Below, in pieces: positions 48,166 through 58,599 of a DNA stretch of 64,000 bases; position 1 is the stretch's first letter, and each line of letters starts with the position of its first letter. The position numbers and the translations under genes are program-made. This stretch comes from Diplonema japonicum (Eukaryota; Euglenozoa; Diplonemea; Diplonemida; Diplonemidae): contig OZ025695.1 in assembly GCA_964019335.1 (NCBI GenBank), forward strand, positions 186,001 through 250,000, given 5' to 3'. The notes under the pieces were generated by a model that was given only the letters and a program-made list of their open reading frames with translations, had not been told where the DNA came from and ran no database searches.

Positions 48166-49250
48166 TCATTCCTCAAACTCTAGTATTGCATGGTCGGGGT
48201 ACTGCACTAACTTTAGATTCGTAACAGAGCCCTGGTGGTGTGCCTGTAAAGAAATGTGCCGAAATATACAACCCATACCTGAGCAGCTTGCTCCCGCAAC
48301 CAGTCCGCGTAAGTATCGGGTGCTCGAAGGTATGAGAGATCAACGGCAGAGAACAGTACCTATTATTTACACGTAATGAAATAAAAATAAAAATTGCGGT
48401 GCCCTTAACATACCGGAAGCTGCTGATGTGCAAGGACACGGGGAAAGATTCTCGGGACCAATGGGGCGATACATTGGAGTTCTGTGGAGTCCTTCCAGGC
48501 TTTGCTGACAAGCTGCCATGTGGAAGAGGATGCCATGAAGACGCCGGAGGGTGTCGATGAAGTAGTGTGGACGAGCGTCAGGAGGGACACAGGAGAAGGT
48601 GGTTTGGAAAGAGTGATGGGGGTCCCGAGAAAACTGAACGGGAGGTCCTTTGAGAGGAGGTTGTGGCTGGCAACGGAGTGAAGAAAGGAGAAGCTATCGG
48701 GAGAGATAGAAGTAACCCCTTCGTCGATGATGATGACGGCATCGAGAGGGTGCTTGAATGAGGTGAACAGGTTGGTGGTAGCCTGACGTATCATTTGCTG
48801 AGGAGGAGCTTTTTTCACAACGTCGATAACAACGCTATCGCTCCGGTCTGCTGAATTTATCTTGCACGCTAAGAGGGAAATGTCGTCCGTTACCGCGTGA
48901 AGCACAAACAATCCCTTCGGCACCATGGACAGGACAGGCGAGGTGCATAACACCACCACAGCCACTCGGTATCTCATCAATTGATCCTTCGCTCTCTGCG
49001 CCGCTTCCTCCATCTCTTGCATTCGCGTGGCCAGTTCCCATACATCCTTCTCCGCCTCGAAGCTATACTTCGCCAGCCCCTTTTCCTTCACACGAATGTC
49101 TTCCTTAATCAAATGCAGCTCCTGCTCGCACACACCATAGCTTGTCACGTAGTAGACCCATATAAAGCCCCACAGCAGCAATAGCACCGAGACCAACCAC
49201 GTTGCCGTCTGCGACCAGCTTCGATACGGTCTGCCTTTTGCAGCCGTCAT
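48166..49250 (-). CDS. GnT-I-like (GT13/POMGNT1-related) type II membrane protein, three exons, degenerate
   Basis: Exons 48414-49250, 48279-48359 and 48166-48243 give 331 residues. Cytosolic tail, then anchor ATWLVSVLLLLWGFIWVYYV (~17-36), then a stem coiled coil (~45-90). The lumenal domain follows the GnT-I plan. VVVLCTSPVLSMVPKGLFVL stands for the first strand, DAVIIIDEGVTSISPDSFSF for the EDD metal-site region, FMASSSTWQLVSKAW for the acceptor region, and YADWLREQAAQ for the late Trp helix. The usual EDD is reduced to DEG, and the domain is shorter than normal. Donor activity is therefore doubtful. Assignment rests on motif order, not close identity. Confidence 0.62.
48244..48278 (-). 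other. 35-nt intron 2 of the GnT-I-like gene
   Basis: Donor GTATGGG, acceptor TTTACAG, no homopolymer. Joins AAQ to AHHQGS in phase 0. Confidence 0.75.
48360..48413 (-). other. 54-nt intron 1 of the GnT-I-like gene
   Basis: Donor GTATGTTAAGG, T-rich body, acceptor AATAATAG. Joins QLP to VLFSAVDLSY in phase 0. Without it the frame stops three codons later. Confidence 0.75.
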
Positions 49251-49395
49251 GGTGTCCTAGAGGTGCTATGCGCTCAAGTAACGCTTAAAATCTCGTTTAC
49301 TAGACTTCTAAAGCAGTATGGAGGAGGGTTTTTTCTTGAGGGGGGGGGGGGGGGGGGGGGGATGCTTGTTATACTACCCTTTTTTTATCTCTATT

Positions 49396-52300
49396 CTAAT
49401 TCATGACATCTGCACCAGTAAAGCCGATACCTTGCTCTATGAACGTGCTTCGCAGCCATGCATGGTACTCATATCGGGTGCCTCTGTCCATCTCCGCACA
49501 CTTCCCCAGAACGTCGTCGATGGTCAACGTGTCTTGTGGTCTCGATAGTCGCTTCAGAGCAGCTTCAAGCAGAATGAACTCCCTTGAGGTGAGCTCTGGT
49601 GTTTTTTTCAAGCTTTTCTGTTCCATCGTCGTCAAGGACCTCCGTTTGCTGAGCATCGTGGCGTACCCCTTTGATGCATCTCCTGTAGGGGAGTTTGTGT
49701 TCACAGCTTCACTGGTCCTCCGCCGTGCTACACCAAGCGCCTTCTTAAACTCTGACTTTCGTACTTCTCTATCAGGTGCACCACCTAAGGACTGGATGTA
49801 CTGCGTGGCCAGGTACCCTACACCACAAGGCAACAGAAGCCTTCTCAGCTGATCGGTGGTTAAAGTCTCCCCGGGCACCCGTAGTAGGATGACCTGTGCG
49901 GACCCGTAGTACTTCATCAGAGCGTCCCTTACCGTCACTTGCATCCCATGGTAGTTCACTATTCCGCCCCTCTTCACCTTGATATTTTCGCTTTCCTGCG
50001 ACGGGCTCGCACTCCGCAACCCCCTCACAAACCTCTCGTAACCCTTCATTGTGTTCTCGTCACTCTTGTCAAGAGGCTTCCTTATCTCCCTTGGCGACCT
50101 CGACCGAGGTCTCAGTGGCAGCTCCTTGATGCTCGGCGCTGTGGTGTATGTCACCTTCTCTATCGCTTTTGGCACGAAAACCGGAATGGGCCCTGTCGCT
50201 GCTGGAGTTTCCTCCTTTGCTTCTGGCCTGCTGACCTGCTTTGCCTTCTTCGCAACAGGCTTCTTGGGAGCCTTCCGTTTGAGAAGCTGAGCGGGAAGCG
50301 GCGGCGGCTGTGAGGCGGGTGACATGATGGGGTGCATGGGGGACGGATAAGATGAGGCAGGAGATGGGGTACTATGAGGAATGGGTGAAGGCGAGGGAGA
50401 TGGTGTCCTTTCAACAGACTCAAACGACGGCACTGACTTGACAGGAGTTCTGCGTGGCGGTGTAGGCGTGCGGGTACGGATGGGGCTGACCATAGGTGCC
50501 ATAGGGGGTGGCACTGACTCCGGCTCAGGATCAAGTACTGTGGCAGGGGGTGTAACAGGAGCAGTGTCAGGGACAAATTCAGGTTCCTGCGTGGACAACA
50601 CTGCAGGAATAGGAACGGGATCTGGCACACGAGGAGCTGCGACAGGTGCACGTGTTAGAGCTGAAACAGTATCAGGTACTACGTTAAGCTCCTCATCGAG
50701 CAATGGGGTAAGCACAGGGCCTGTCGATGGCTCGCGAACCGGCACAGGCAGAGCGTCTCGAGCTGGGAGTGCAGGGACGGAATCTGCAACAGGTGTTGGT
50801 ACGTGGGTGCGGTCAACACGAGCTGGCATGTTGACATTCGCTATGAAAGGGTGCGGGGAGAGAACGATGGGGTCAGTCTGCGTCCACACGGTGTCTGTCA
50901 AGACAGGGGACAGTACCTCCGCCCGTTGCGTGATAGGCACAGGCCGTGCCTGTTCGGCACTGTGTTTCTTTTTTAACACCCATGTCCGTTCCCGTTCGAC
51001 CGCAACCTCGTTCTCCAAGTGCGAACGCTCCTCTGTGGCTGTCTCCACTATCTTCGCCTTCTCGTCCATCCACTCGTTGTAGTCGTGGCGGTTCCTTTCC
51101 TCCAAGGCCATGAGCTGCTTTTCTTTTTCTTGCATCAGCTGCGTCAGCTTATTTTCATTCTGCCTTGACTCGTTCAGCATGCCCTCCCAGTTGGGCTGTA
51201 CTGCGGTCTGCACCCCGCTGTTCACCATCACAACCGCTGTTGTCTGCGCGGACTTGGTGGCAGTCGGCTTCTTCGAAGAGAGCCTCTCGACGGTTTCCTT
51301 TAACTCTTCGATCTCAGCTGCGCGTGTAGAACTCTCTCTCAGCAGCTCACCACGTGACTCTGCATCGGATGCCGCCGCGAGGGCTGCTTGCTTCTCGAGC
51401 TCTGTCCTCTCGGACAACGCTAACGTAAGTTCTGCAGTCAGTTGGTTGCACCGCTGTTCAGTTTCAGAAGCCCCCGCTTGCGCAGTTTCAGCGTCTAGCT
51501 TCAGCATCTCGATCACCTTGTCCGCAGCTTCCGATCGGGACATCTCAGCGTCTGTTTTGGAGTCCAGCAAAGACTGCACCGTTGCCTGATGTGCGCGCTG
51601 CTGGTTTGCCAGAAGCCTCCGCACTGACTCCTTATCGGATGCCTCGCGTTGCACGGCCTCTTGCAGACCCGCGATCCTTCTCTCAGCTGCGTCGAGCTTG
51701 ATCTCCATCGCTTGCGTTTTCATCTGTTCCTTCTGCAGCTCTGTCTGGTACTGACCGACTTTGTCCTGCACTTGGGCATCTTTCATGCGTGTGTCCTTGT
51801 TGACGCTGAGGCTTTGGAGGAGGTTCACCTCGTTCTTCGTCGATGTCAGGTCTCGCCTAAGCAGTGTGTTCTGCCTCTCGAGCCCGTCCACCTCGGCGTT
51901 CATTCCGTTTATCTCCTTCTTGAGCCCCTCCTTGTCTGCCTCGAGCTCTTTAATCTGCGCGATGTATGCTTCGTCGTCCGCTTTGATTAGATCACCGTAG
52001 TATGCATCGTTGCTTGTGCTGAGCATGTTCATGACGGACGCTTCTGCTTTAAGTGACGAGACCTCCTTCTGTCGCTTGTGCACCGTCTGCTGCAGGGTCT
52101 GTACCTCCAGCATGGACGCCTCGTGCCGCTGCTGGAGTTCTTTGATCTTCGAGACAGACTCCTCCAACTGCCTCCTCACAGCATTGGTGTTCTCAGCTTC
52201 CTGCCTCGCTTTCAACTCAGCCTTTTTAATCATCTCCATCACACACCTCTTCTCTTCAGCGTGCCCTGAGTCCTTCTTCAGCAACACATCCCTCTCAGCT

Positions 52301-54072
52301 GCTAGAGACACTAGCACATCATGCAGCTGTTTGTAGGTAGGATCGTTCTGTGCGATATCCAAGATCACCGTCCTGGCAGGTGCCTCCGCAGCACCGGACT
52401 GGAACCTCGTCATCATTGAGATCTCTGCACTCAGTTTAATCACGGTGTCCTCGGTTTTGCTGAGGTCCTGTTTGAGCTGCTCTATGTTCTTCTCGTACAC
52501 CTCGACTTGCATACTTTCCTTCAGCTCGTACACGTCCTCCAAAGCTTCTATCCGTTTGAAGATGGCATCTGTAGATGGCCCCTTCATGGCCTTGTTCGGT
52601 GTGGTCGAACCGCCTAGGAGCAGTAGCCCAAGGTAGTTGTCAGAGTCCTTCAAGAGGTACTCTATCTGACGTTGAGCATCTGACCAGTCCCGCGTGCTGC
52701 GCTTGTGGACAATCCGTTCCATTGAACGCAACCGCTGGACAGCGCTCTGGATCTTGTCTGTGGTGGTGGTGAGGGTTGCAGGCAACCTGGTAGGCGTGAC
52801 TGCGGTAGTTTCCTGCGACCCGAGAACCAAAGTGGCCAAAACGTTGGTATCTAGCCCCGAGTCCGACAGCATCAGGTCGTCGTCGTGAGTCATCTCACTC
52901 AATTCGTCCAGTTCGCTGGGCTCACGTGGGTACGGCAGTTCTCGTATTACCTCGACCTGCTTCCTCTTGAACCCCCCTCCCACGTACATGGGCGCCGAAC
53001 ACATCAGTACTAAGACAGAGCTCACAACAGCGCTCACGGCTACATCCGAAGCAGCAAGCAGCGATTTCGGAACTTCTGTCGAAATCTTAGTGGGGGAGAG
53101 ACCTTCTCCTACCTTGCTGAAACCGACGAACCCTTGCTCCAAAGCCCTCTCCAGTGTCTCAGTCTCTCCTGTTGTGTCTTCTATGTCCGTGAAGCTCTCG
53201 TTCGGCAGCTGGAGCGGCTTTGCGACAATAGGCGTGGCGGCCTCCGACCCATGTATCGTCGACATGGGAGACAGGGAGGGAATAGTCAGCCCTGGCGTGA
53301 CTGCCTCCTGTTGTGCAGGAGATGACGAGATAGATGTAAGACTCGAGTCGTTGTCGGAGTGCTTTGGGCTCTCGACAGGTCTGGGGGCGGGTGGAACTGG
53401 TTTTTCAGGTGGGGTGCTTAACATAGCAGGTTTGCCAGTTGGATCTCCAGAAGTGACTGTGAAGCTTGAGCAGGAAGATGAGATGTCAGTGCCGTCATCG
53501 GCTGAGGACTGTGAGGGCTTGATATCGGACTCAAGACTGGGCTTTGCTTTTTCTGGTTCTTCTTTCACTGTTTTCTTTGGTTCTTCCCTTACCGGTTTAG
53601 ACTCTTCCTCCTCCGTGTCGCTGGTTGTGAAGCTAGAGCCAGAGGTGCTGGGAGACATCGGCGGGGGCTGCTGCTTGGGCTTAGTTTCAGTCGCTGCTGT
53701 CGTTGGTGCACCTGTTTGCCATCCTGCTGAGTCCCCGGGCCCTGTGTTCCATCCTTCTGACGAAGAAGGCTGTATGCCCCATGTTGTTGCAGGTTGTTCC
53801 GTCATCCAGGCGGCAGGCGCTCCAAACCCGGAGTCATCCGTTGGGGGGGCAGATGTAGATGCGGGGGCTGGGGTCTGTGCCGGTACTGCGGGCTTCACCA
53901 CACTGTCTTGCTTCCGAGGAACAGAGACATCATTCTCGTCCCCGTCGGTCAGAGACGACAACGTTGATGAAGAGGACGACAACGACGACCCTGACGAGCT
54001 GCGCGACAGTGCCTGCGCCTGCGTCTTGCCTTGCCGGTATGCATTGCTCCCGGAGCTACTGTCCGTAGACAT
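49396..54072 (-). CDS. Giant coiled-coil protein, 1558 residues
   Basis: Single exon, start MSTDSSSGSNAYRQGKT. Residues 1-330 are Ser/Pro/Glu-rich and probably disordered. A hydrophobic stretch at ~345-365 (AVSAVVSSVLVLMCSAPMYV) could be one membrane helix. ~450-1065 is near-continuous coiled coil (EKNIEQLKQDLSKTEDTVIK, KEINGMNAEVDGLERQNTLL). ~1065-1300 is Pro-rich (PEPESVPPPMAPMVSPIRTR). The C-terminal ~250 residues look globular (GIVNYHGMQVTVRDALMKYY, LLPCGVGYLATQYIQSLGG). No homologue recognised; a structural flagellar, membrane-associated or cytoskeletal scaffold is the best guess. Confidence 0.75.
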   Translation of the reverse strand: MSTDSSSGSNAYRQGKTQAQALSRSSSGSSLSSSSSTLSSLTDGDENDVSVPRKQDSVVKPAVPAQTPAPASTSAPPTDDSGFGAPAAWMTEQPATTWGIQPSSSEGWNTGPGDSAGWQTGAPTTAATETKPKQQPPPMSPSTSGSSFTTSDTEEEESKPVREEPKKTVKEEPEKAKPSLESDIKPSQSSADDGTDISSSCSSFTVTSGDPTGKPAMLSTPPEKPVPPAPRPVESPKHSDNDSSLTSISSSPAQQEAVTPGLTIPSLSPMSTIHGSEAATPIVAKPLQLPNESFTDIEDTTGETETLERALEQGFVGFSKVGEGLSPTKISTEVPKSLLAASDVAVSAVVSSVLVLMCSAPMYVGGGFKRKQVEVIRELPYPREPSELDELSEMTHDDDLMLSDSGLDTNVLATLVLGSQETTAVTPTRLPATLTTTTDKIQSAVQRLRSMERIVHKRSTRDWSDAQRQIEYLLKDSDNYLGLLLLGGSTTPNKAMKGPSTDAIFKRIEALEDVYELKESMQVEVYEKNIEQLKQDLSKTEDTVIKLSAEISMMTRFQSGAAEAPARTVILDIAQNDPTYKQLHDVLVSLAAERDVLLKKDSGHAEEKRCVMEMIKKAELKARQEAENTNAVRRQLEESVSKIKELQQRHEASMLEVQTLQQTVHKRQKEVSSLKAEASVMNMLSTSNDAYYGDLIKADDEAYIAQIKELEADKEGLKKEINGMNAEVDGLERQNTLLRRDLTSTKNEVNLLQSLSVNKDTRMKDAQVQDKVGQYQTELQKEQMKTQAMEIKLDAAERRIAGLQEAVQREASDKESVRRLLANQQRAHQATVQSLLDSKTDAEMSRSEAADKVIEMLKLDAETAQAGASETEQRCNQLTAELTLALSERTELEKQAALAAASDAESRGELLRESSTRAAEIEELKETVERLSSKKPTATKSAQTTAVVMVNSGVQTAVQPNWEGMLNESRQNENKLTQLMQEKEKQLMALEERNRHDYNEWMDEKAKIVETATEERSHLENEVAVERERTWVLKKKHSAEQARPVPITQRAEVLSPVLTDTVWTQTDPIVLSPHPFIANVNMPARVDRTHVPTPVADSVPALPARDALPVPVREPSTGPVLTPLLDEELNVVPDTVSALTRAPVAAPRVPDPVPIPAVLSTQEPEFVPDTAPVTPPATVLDPEPESVPPPMAPMVSPIRTRTPTPPRRTPVKSVPSFESVERTPSPSPSPIPHSTPSPASSYPSPMHPIMSPASQPPPLPAQLLKRKAPKKPVAKKAKQVSRPEAKEETPAATGPIPVFVPKAIEKVTYTTAPSIKELPLRPRSRSPREIRKPLDKSDENTMKGYERFVRGLRSASPSQESENIKVKRGGIVNYHGMQVTVRDALMKYYGSAQVILLRVPGETLTTDQLRRLLLPCGVGYLATQYIQSLGGAPDREVRKSEFKKALGVARRRTSEAVNTNSPTGDASKGYATMLSKRRSLTTMEQKSLKKTPELTSREFILLEAALKRLSRPQDTLTIDDVLGKCAEMDRGTRYEYHAWLRSTFIEQGIGFTGADVMN

Positions 54073-54385
54073 CCAACCCCTGTGGATGGCTAGAGAGGCG
54101 AAGAACCAAAGAATGCAATCAAGGTTATGAAAAAAAAAAAAAAAATAAATAAATAAATAAAAAGGTGTAAGAGAAAGAAAGGATTAAAACTTCTGTTAAA
54201 AAGAATTCCGGGGGTCGAGCATATGGTGAAAAGTCACACCCTGAGTACCCAACGGCGGAGGCATCAACATCAACCCAAAGAACGTGGCCTCCTGATAAGG
54301 GGAACAACGCCACCTTGAGGAAGGAGCAGAAGAAGTACCATGCTGTAGACGTCGCATGGCAATCGGGGTTATAAAAAAAAAGACC
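54073..54385. other. Spacer with AAAT microsatellite and a small ORF
   Basis: A run plus four or five AAAT units (54130-54165), then ~170 nt of ordinary sequence. A minus-strand frame here of ~50-60 codons has no recognisable content and is more likely the 3' UTR of the gene to the right. Confidence 0.5.
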
Positions 54386-57306
54386 TCAGGAGAACGTGAC
54401 GGAGCTCCTCCGGCCAGCAGAACCCCGCCGCTTCGTGTTCGGGGGAAAGACCCAGTCCTTTCTGAAGGAAAGGGCCCCGTCACACGGCACCGGGTCCCAC
54501 GCTGCGTGGAACGCAAAGGTTACAGTGTCCGTATCCGATGGGGTGTATGTGAAACCCATTGCAGAAGGCGTATCAGCAAGTACGTTTTTGGCCTCTTGAA
54601 GAGTGACACAGAGCTCGAAGAGAATACGTGAAGAGCTCAGCGTGACGTCTTCACATTGCTGGGAGATGACACAGGCGGGGACCGCTGCTTTGTAAGGGCA
54701 GTCGATCCAGCCCCCATTCTCGAATAACTGCCATGTGGTGATGTACTGAGGCAGGATCCCGTCGTGCACGCTCTTCGACTGCATGAGATAGTTGTCCTCA
54801 CCCTCGCAGAGCACCCACCTCCCGAACGCGCTCGAGAACAGCGAGACGTTTCCGCTGTTCCACTTTGTCGTTCCTTTCTCCTGCATGTGCACCACCCAGT
54901 TTTTCTCCACGCACCCTAAGATTAGCCTCTCGGGGATGATCAGTACTTCAATGTCACGCCAGTGTGCTTTCTTCGTCTGCGTCTCGCCCTCCAGCATCAC
55001 ATGGACGTAGTCGACATCAGGCTGCAAGTCCACCATTGTCAGTAATGTATGTTTCTTTCTTAATCTCAGTGGTTCTGAGTACGGACGGTTCTCAGTGCAA
55101 GGGATCCAGCCTTGCTCTCGGGCCTTCCCGTCATCGGAGTCCCACGACGCAGGTGTCACAATCGGGATGTCCTCAGGCACGTCGCATTGGATCTGTGGCA
55201 GCGGCATTGTGCTCCTTTTACCCACCTTCACAGCTTTTGTGAAGCGCAACCCAAACCGCACAGTGTCGGCTGCCATCTGGATGCTACGTCGCTGCGCCGT
55301 GCCAGAGGGGCGCCATGGGGCACGCTTCCCTTCCCTGTCGCTTTTGTCGCTGCAGACAGAGGAGCGTTTATCACTGGTATTGCAAGAAAATGCTCGGAGA
55401 CTGTCTAACCTAACGTACTGTGCTTGTTCTTGCTGCAACGCTCTGTATGCAGTCTTGAAAGAATCTAGCACGGTAAGGACATTGTCCTCAAAGCTCTCGT
55501 GGACTGCCTTGGTCGGCATCTGCCCTGAGTCGGAATTCCGCTTCAAAACTCTATTTGTAATCGCCTGCAGGCTTGAAATGATCTTGTTCCTCTTCGCAAT
55601 CTTCTCGGCGCCCGATTTGTCCTCACGACGCAGCAGTACCTCTTGCAACGCGAACTCTTCTACGGCTGCTTGCAGCACTGTTTGCGTCTGTTTGGCTATC
55701 TTCTCCGCCGCAGCACCGTTGCTCTTCAGTATCATGTACAGAGCCTGTTTCATCTCCTCGGTTGCCTTGTAAGGGTTCCCGTTGAAGCCACCCGATTTCG
55801 CGTTCAGCTTCATCTTCTCCCACAGGTCGTTGAACTTGAAGCTGCTGTTTCGCATCGTCTCGTTGAGGTTTTCGACCACGTTGCTCACTACGTGCTGCGT
55901 TGTGCGGAAGAGACGGGAGTCTGGTTCAAACAGCGATTTTGACACTTCCACAGATATGGATGTGTCAGGTACTTCGTACAGGAGGAAGGGCTTAGACGCC
56001 TTGCGGTACATAGAGGGCATGCTGGCGTGGAGTTTCGTGTTTTTCTGTAGAGTCGGCACAGTTGCCTTCACCGCGTCGTTGTCGTACAGCCCCATCATGC
56101 TCTGTTCCATGATGCTCAGGATATGCCGCAGTTTTCTCCGCGTGACGCGCAGTGTGCTCACCTTCAACATGAGTTTCTGCGTCTTGTGAACACCGCTCTT
56201 CGCCTTGTCGACCACTAACGCAGCAATGGAGCCCCTCACTCTGTTCGACATGTGCTGAAGCCGTGTCTCCAGCTCGGTTGTCTGCTTCACATAGTACGCT
56301 TCCATTCCTTTGAAAGCTTTCTCGGCCGTCTCTAGCTGTCTTGTCTTGTTCCTGCACTCGATGATGAGATCTTGCACCCTGTCCGTCAGCCGTCGCTTCT
56401 CTGTCACAATAGTTTCCCTCTCTGCAGCTAGCTCACGCTCCCTGTCTTGCACTTCCTCCAACGACAGTGTTGTGTTCTCAAGCTTGGACTGCAGATCTGT
56501 CACCTTGGTTGTGAGCTCTGTCTTCAAAGTCTGCAGCTCTGTTGAAGCGTGCAAGCAGCTCATCTCATTCTCGGACGCTTTGGCTTGCGTCGCTTTACAG
56601 TATTCCAGCAAGCGGTCGTTTGTCTGCAACTGCATCATGTATTTATCGTGGATGGCCTGCTGCTTCCTCTGTGCTTCTTGCTGAAAGGTAATGAGATCCA
56701 TTCGCAGTTTGGAGTTGACCGAGTGCGCCTCTTCCAAATCCTGCGCCTGATGTTGCGTGAGGTCCTCTCTGATTTCTAAGACGCGTGCTTTGGTGTCCTC
56801 GATGGTGGCAGCAAGTAGCTCGGTCCGGCACTCCACCTCACCGAGGGGCGTGTGATCGAGGTTAGCTGCTAACTGCAAGGTGTGGAGCTTGTTTGTGGGT
56901 TTCGGCGGCTCGGCTTCCTTTGGCTTTGCTGCGTGTCTCCCGACACGTTCCTGCATTCTCCAACCGGGAAGCTTTGTCATGGTCGATGCCGCTGTAGCTG
57001 GTCTGCTTTTGAGGACTGGCGGTGCGTCGTCGAGTTCTGTCGCTTTGTGGAGGTGGATCTTCTTCCACCTATCGGTCTTCAGGGTGTTCAGGATGCCCAC
57101 GGCCTCTGTCACCTCCGGCTCCACGCATCTCGTTACGAAGGTCCCCATTACATTCCTGATGAGTTCTTGCCGCACTTTCGTTTTGCAGTGCGGAGAAATC
57201 AGCGGCGACACGCCCTTTCCCAGTAGAGTCGACGTCAGTGTCTTCACTTGACTGGTCTTCTTCCTCTCACCATCTCGCAGTGTGCTCGAGAATGACGTCA
57301 CTTCCA
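54386..57306 (-). CDS. Large coiled-coil protein with conserved C-terminal domain
   Basis: 973 residues from the Met at 57306, just downstream of a TTACAG acceptor. The N-terminal ~150 residues are basic. ~150-420 is coiled coil (ENTTLSLEEVQDRERELAAE). ~420-650 is helical (RVTRRKLRHILSIMEQSMMG, LWEKMKLNAKSGGFNGNPYK). The C-terminal ~250 residues are beta-rich with many Trp (KAHWRDIEVLIIPERLIL, NNGGWIDCPYK-type motifs) and may be a ligand-binding domain. It lies next to the 1558-residue coiled-coil gene and is in the same orientation. Function unknown. Confidence 0.75.
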
Positions 57307-57316
57307 TCCTGTCATC

Positions 57317-57319
57317 CTG
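57317..57319 (-). promoter_or_regulatory. Candidate SL acceptor of the 973-residue coiled-coil gene
   Basis: In the minus sense ACATTACAG|GATGACAG|GATGG. The first ATG after it opens only a five-codon frame, so the second ATG (57306) is taken as the start. A second CAG at 57308-57310 would remove the upstream ATG. Confidence 0.45.
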
Positions 57320-57384
57320 TAATGTGTAAGCAGGACCAGGCTCGGTTACGGAATACAATACAAGAAATAAATGAATAGACAAAA

Positions 57385-58344
57385 CTACATAACCTCCATC
57401 CCTGCCATCAAAGGCTTCGGAGGTGCTTGGCGATACTCGCCTTTGAAGACGATGGTGTTGTTCGGCGTGCTGCCGCTCCACAGACGGATCTCGTGGAGCA
57501 GCGCCCGGTGTGCGGGGGTCATGACTTCCTGGAGAGAGGTCCAGATAAAGGATGCGAGATTTTCGGTGGTGGGGACGTTGAGGCGGAAATAAGGGACATC
57601 GGTGTCCAAATGCTTATGGTCGAGGGTGTCGATGACAGAGCGGCGAAGGTAGGTGGAGAGACAAGAAGGAGAGATCACATGCCCGGTGGTGGGGTTCACC
57701 GAACCACGTATGACCAGTTCAAGTGTGAATGTGTGCCCGTGGATACCAGTGTCCTTCCCGTAAAGAACCGCATTCTCATCATTAGAAAGGGAAGGCGCGC
57801 AGAGCTTACGAACAGCGGAGAACTCTTGACGAGTTACAACATCGACAACGGGCACTGCAATAGGAGCCTGCTGTGTTCTGGGAACTGAGTACGACTCCAC
57901 TGCAGGCATGGATGGGGAATGCCGTGGAGAGCTTGTCGCAGACATTCTTTCTTGTTTTTCAGGCAACGCTTGATGCAAGAGCTCATCGGTGACTCCCGAT
58001 TTCTCCAAGACCTTGATATACTGGTCGTGGGGATCGATCTCTGCAGCTTTTTCTAACAGAATAGTTGCTTCTCCGTACTGCCCAAGGAGGCGTAAGGCTA
58101 ACGCTGCCTTCACGTACCCCTTTGACCACTCAGGGCGAATTTCGATGCAACGCCTTGCGTCGGACAAGGCGAGGTCGCCCTTTCTCAGGTTCAGGTAAGA
58201 TGCGCTTCTGTTCGATAGGAGGTGTGTGTCCTCCCCTTTGATCTCCATTGCTTTGCTGTACGCCTCCACCGCATCCCAGAATCGGCCCCCTTGGTAGTGC
58301 CGGTTTCCGTCGCCACACAGTATCTTGGCCGTTTCAGAGTCCAT
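57385..58344 (-). CDS. TPR domain fused to a 6-pyruvoyl-tetrahydropterin-synthase-like domain
   Basis: 319 residues. Residues ~5-115 are three TPR motifs of the Hsp90/Hsp70 co-chaperone type (GNRHYQGGRFWDAVEAYSKA, LLSNRSASYLNLRKGDLALS, WSKGYVKAALALRLLGQYGE). After a Ser/Pro linker, residues ~175-310 are a PTPS/QueD fold. Matches include KLCAPSLSNDENAVLYGK, IHGHTFTLELVIRGSVNP, DTLDHKHLDTDVPYF, VPTTENLASFIW and TPNNTIVFKGEY. Key residues are missing. The first zinc His is Arg (FSAVRKL), the catalytic Cys after YGK is Asp, and the late Glu is not found, though HGH and DHKHLD remain. Probably a non-catalytic or altered pterin-binding module. Confidence 0.88.
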   Translation of the reverse strand: MDSETAKILCGDGNRHYQGGRFWDAVEAYSKAMEIKGEDTHLLSNRSASYLNLRKGDLALSDARRCIEIRPEWSKGYVKAALALRLLGQYGEATILLEKAAEIDPHDQYIKVLEKSGVTDELLHQALPEKQERMSATSSPRHSPSMPAVESYSVPRTQQAPIAVPVVDVVTRQEFSAVRKLCAPSLSNDENAVLYGKDTGIHGHTFTLELVIRGSVNPTTGHVISPSCLSTYLRRSVIDTLDHKHLDTDVPYFRLNVPTTENLASFIWTSLQEVMTPAHRALLHEIRLWSGSTPNNTIVFKGEYRQAPPKPLMAGMEVM

Positions 58345-58599
58345 TTTTTTTTTTTTTTTTGTACTGCAAAAAAAAAAAAAAAAAGATTTTTTGAAAGTGA
58401 GGGGGGGAAAAAAACGGATAGGAAAAAAAAGGGGGGGGGGGCAGTGAGGCGGATGGATTGTACTTTTCTTCCTGATAAACTTTTTTTTCTTTTAATCCCA
58501 TGTTTCTTTCTTTTTTTTACCCCTTCTTTTTTCTCCAACAAAACAAATGAAATAATAATAAAAAAATCCCCTATTTTCTTTTTTTTTCTTTTTTTTTCA
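58345..58599. other. Spacer between PCID2 and TPR-PTPS genes
   Basis: A/T and G runs. On the minus strand it holds the SL acceptor described above at its left end. No gene seen. Confidence 0.55.
58364..58366 (-). promoter_or_regulatory. Candidate SL acceptor of the TPR-PTPS gene
   Basis: In the minus sense a T run of about 18 leads to GCAG, then TAC, then an A run ending directly in ATGG. This is a textbook acceptor and leaves a ~20-nt 5' UTR made almost entirely of A. Confidence 0.6.

Noticed and set aside
52967-54130. 387-codon plus-strand frame opposite the giant coiled-coil gene
   Set aside because: Mirror of the Ser/Pro/Glu-rich minus-strand coding; composition (Ser/Val/Gly) is what antisense of that sequence gives.
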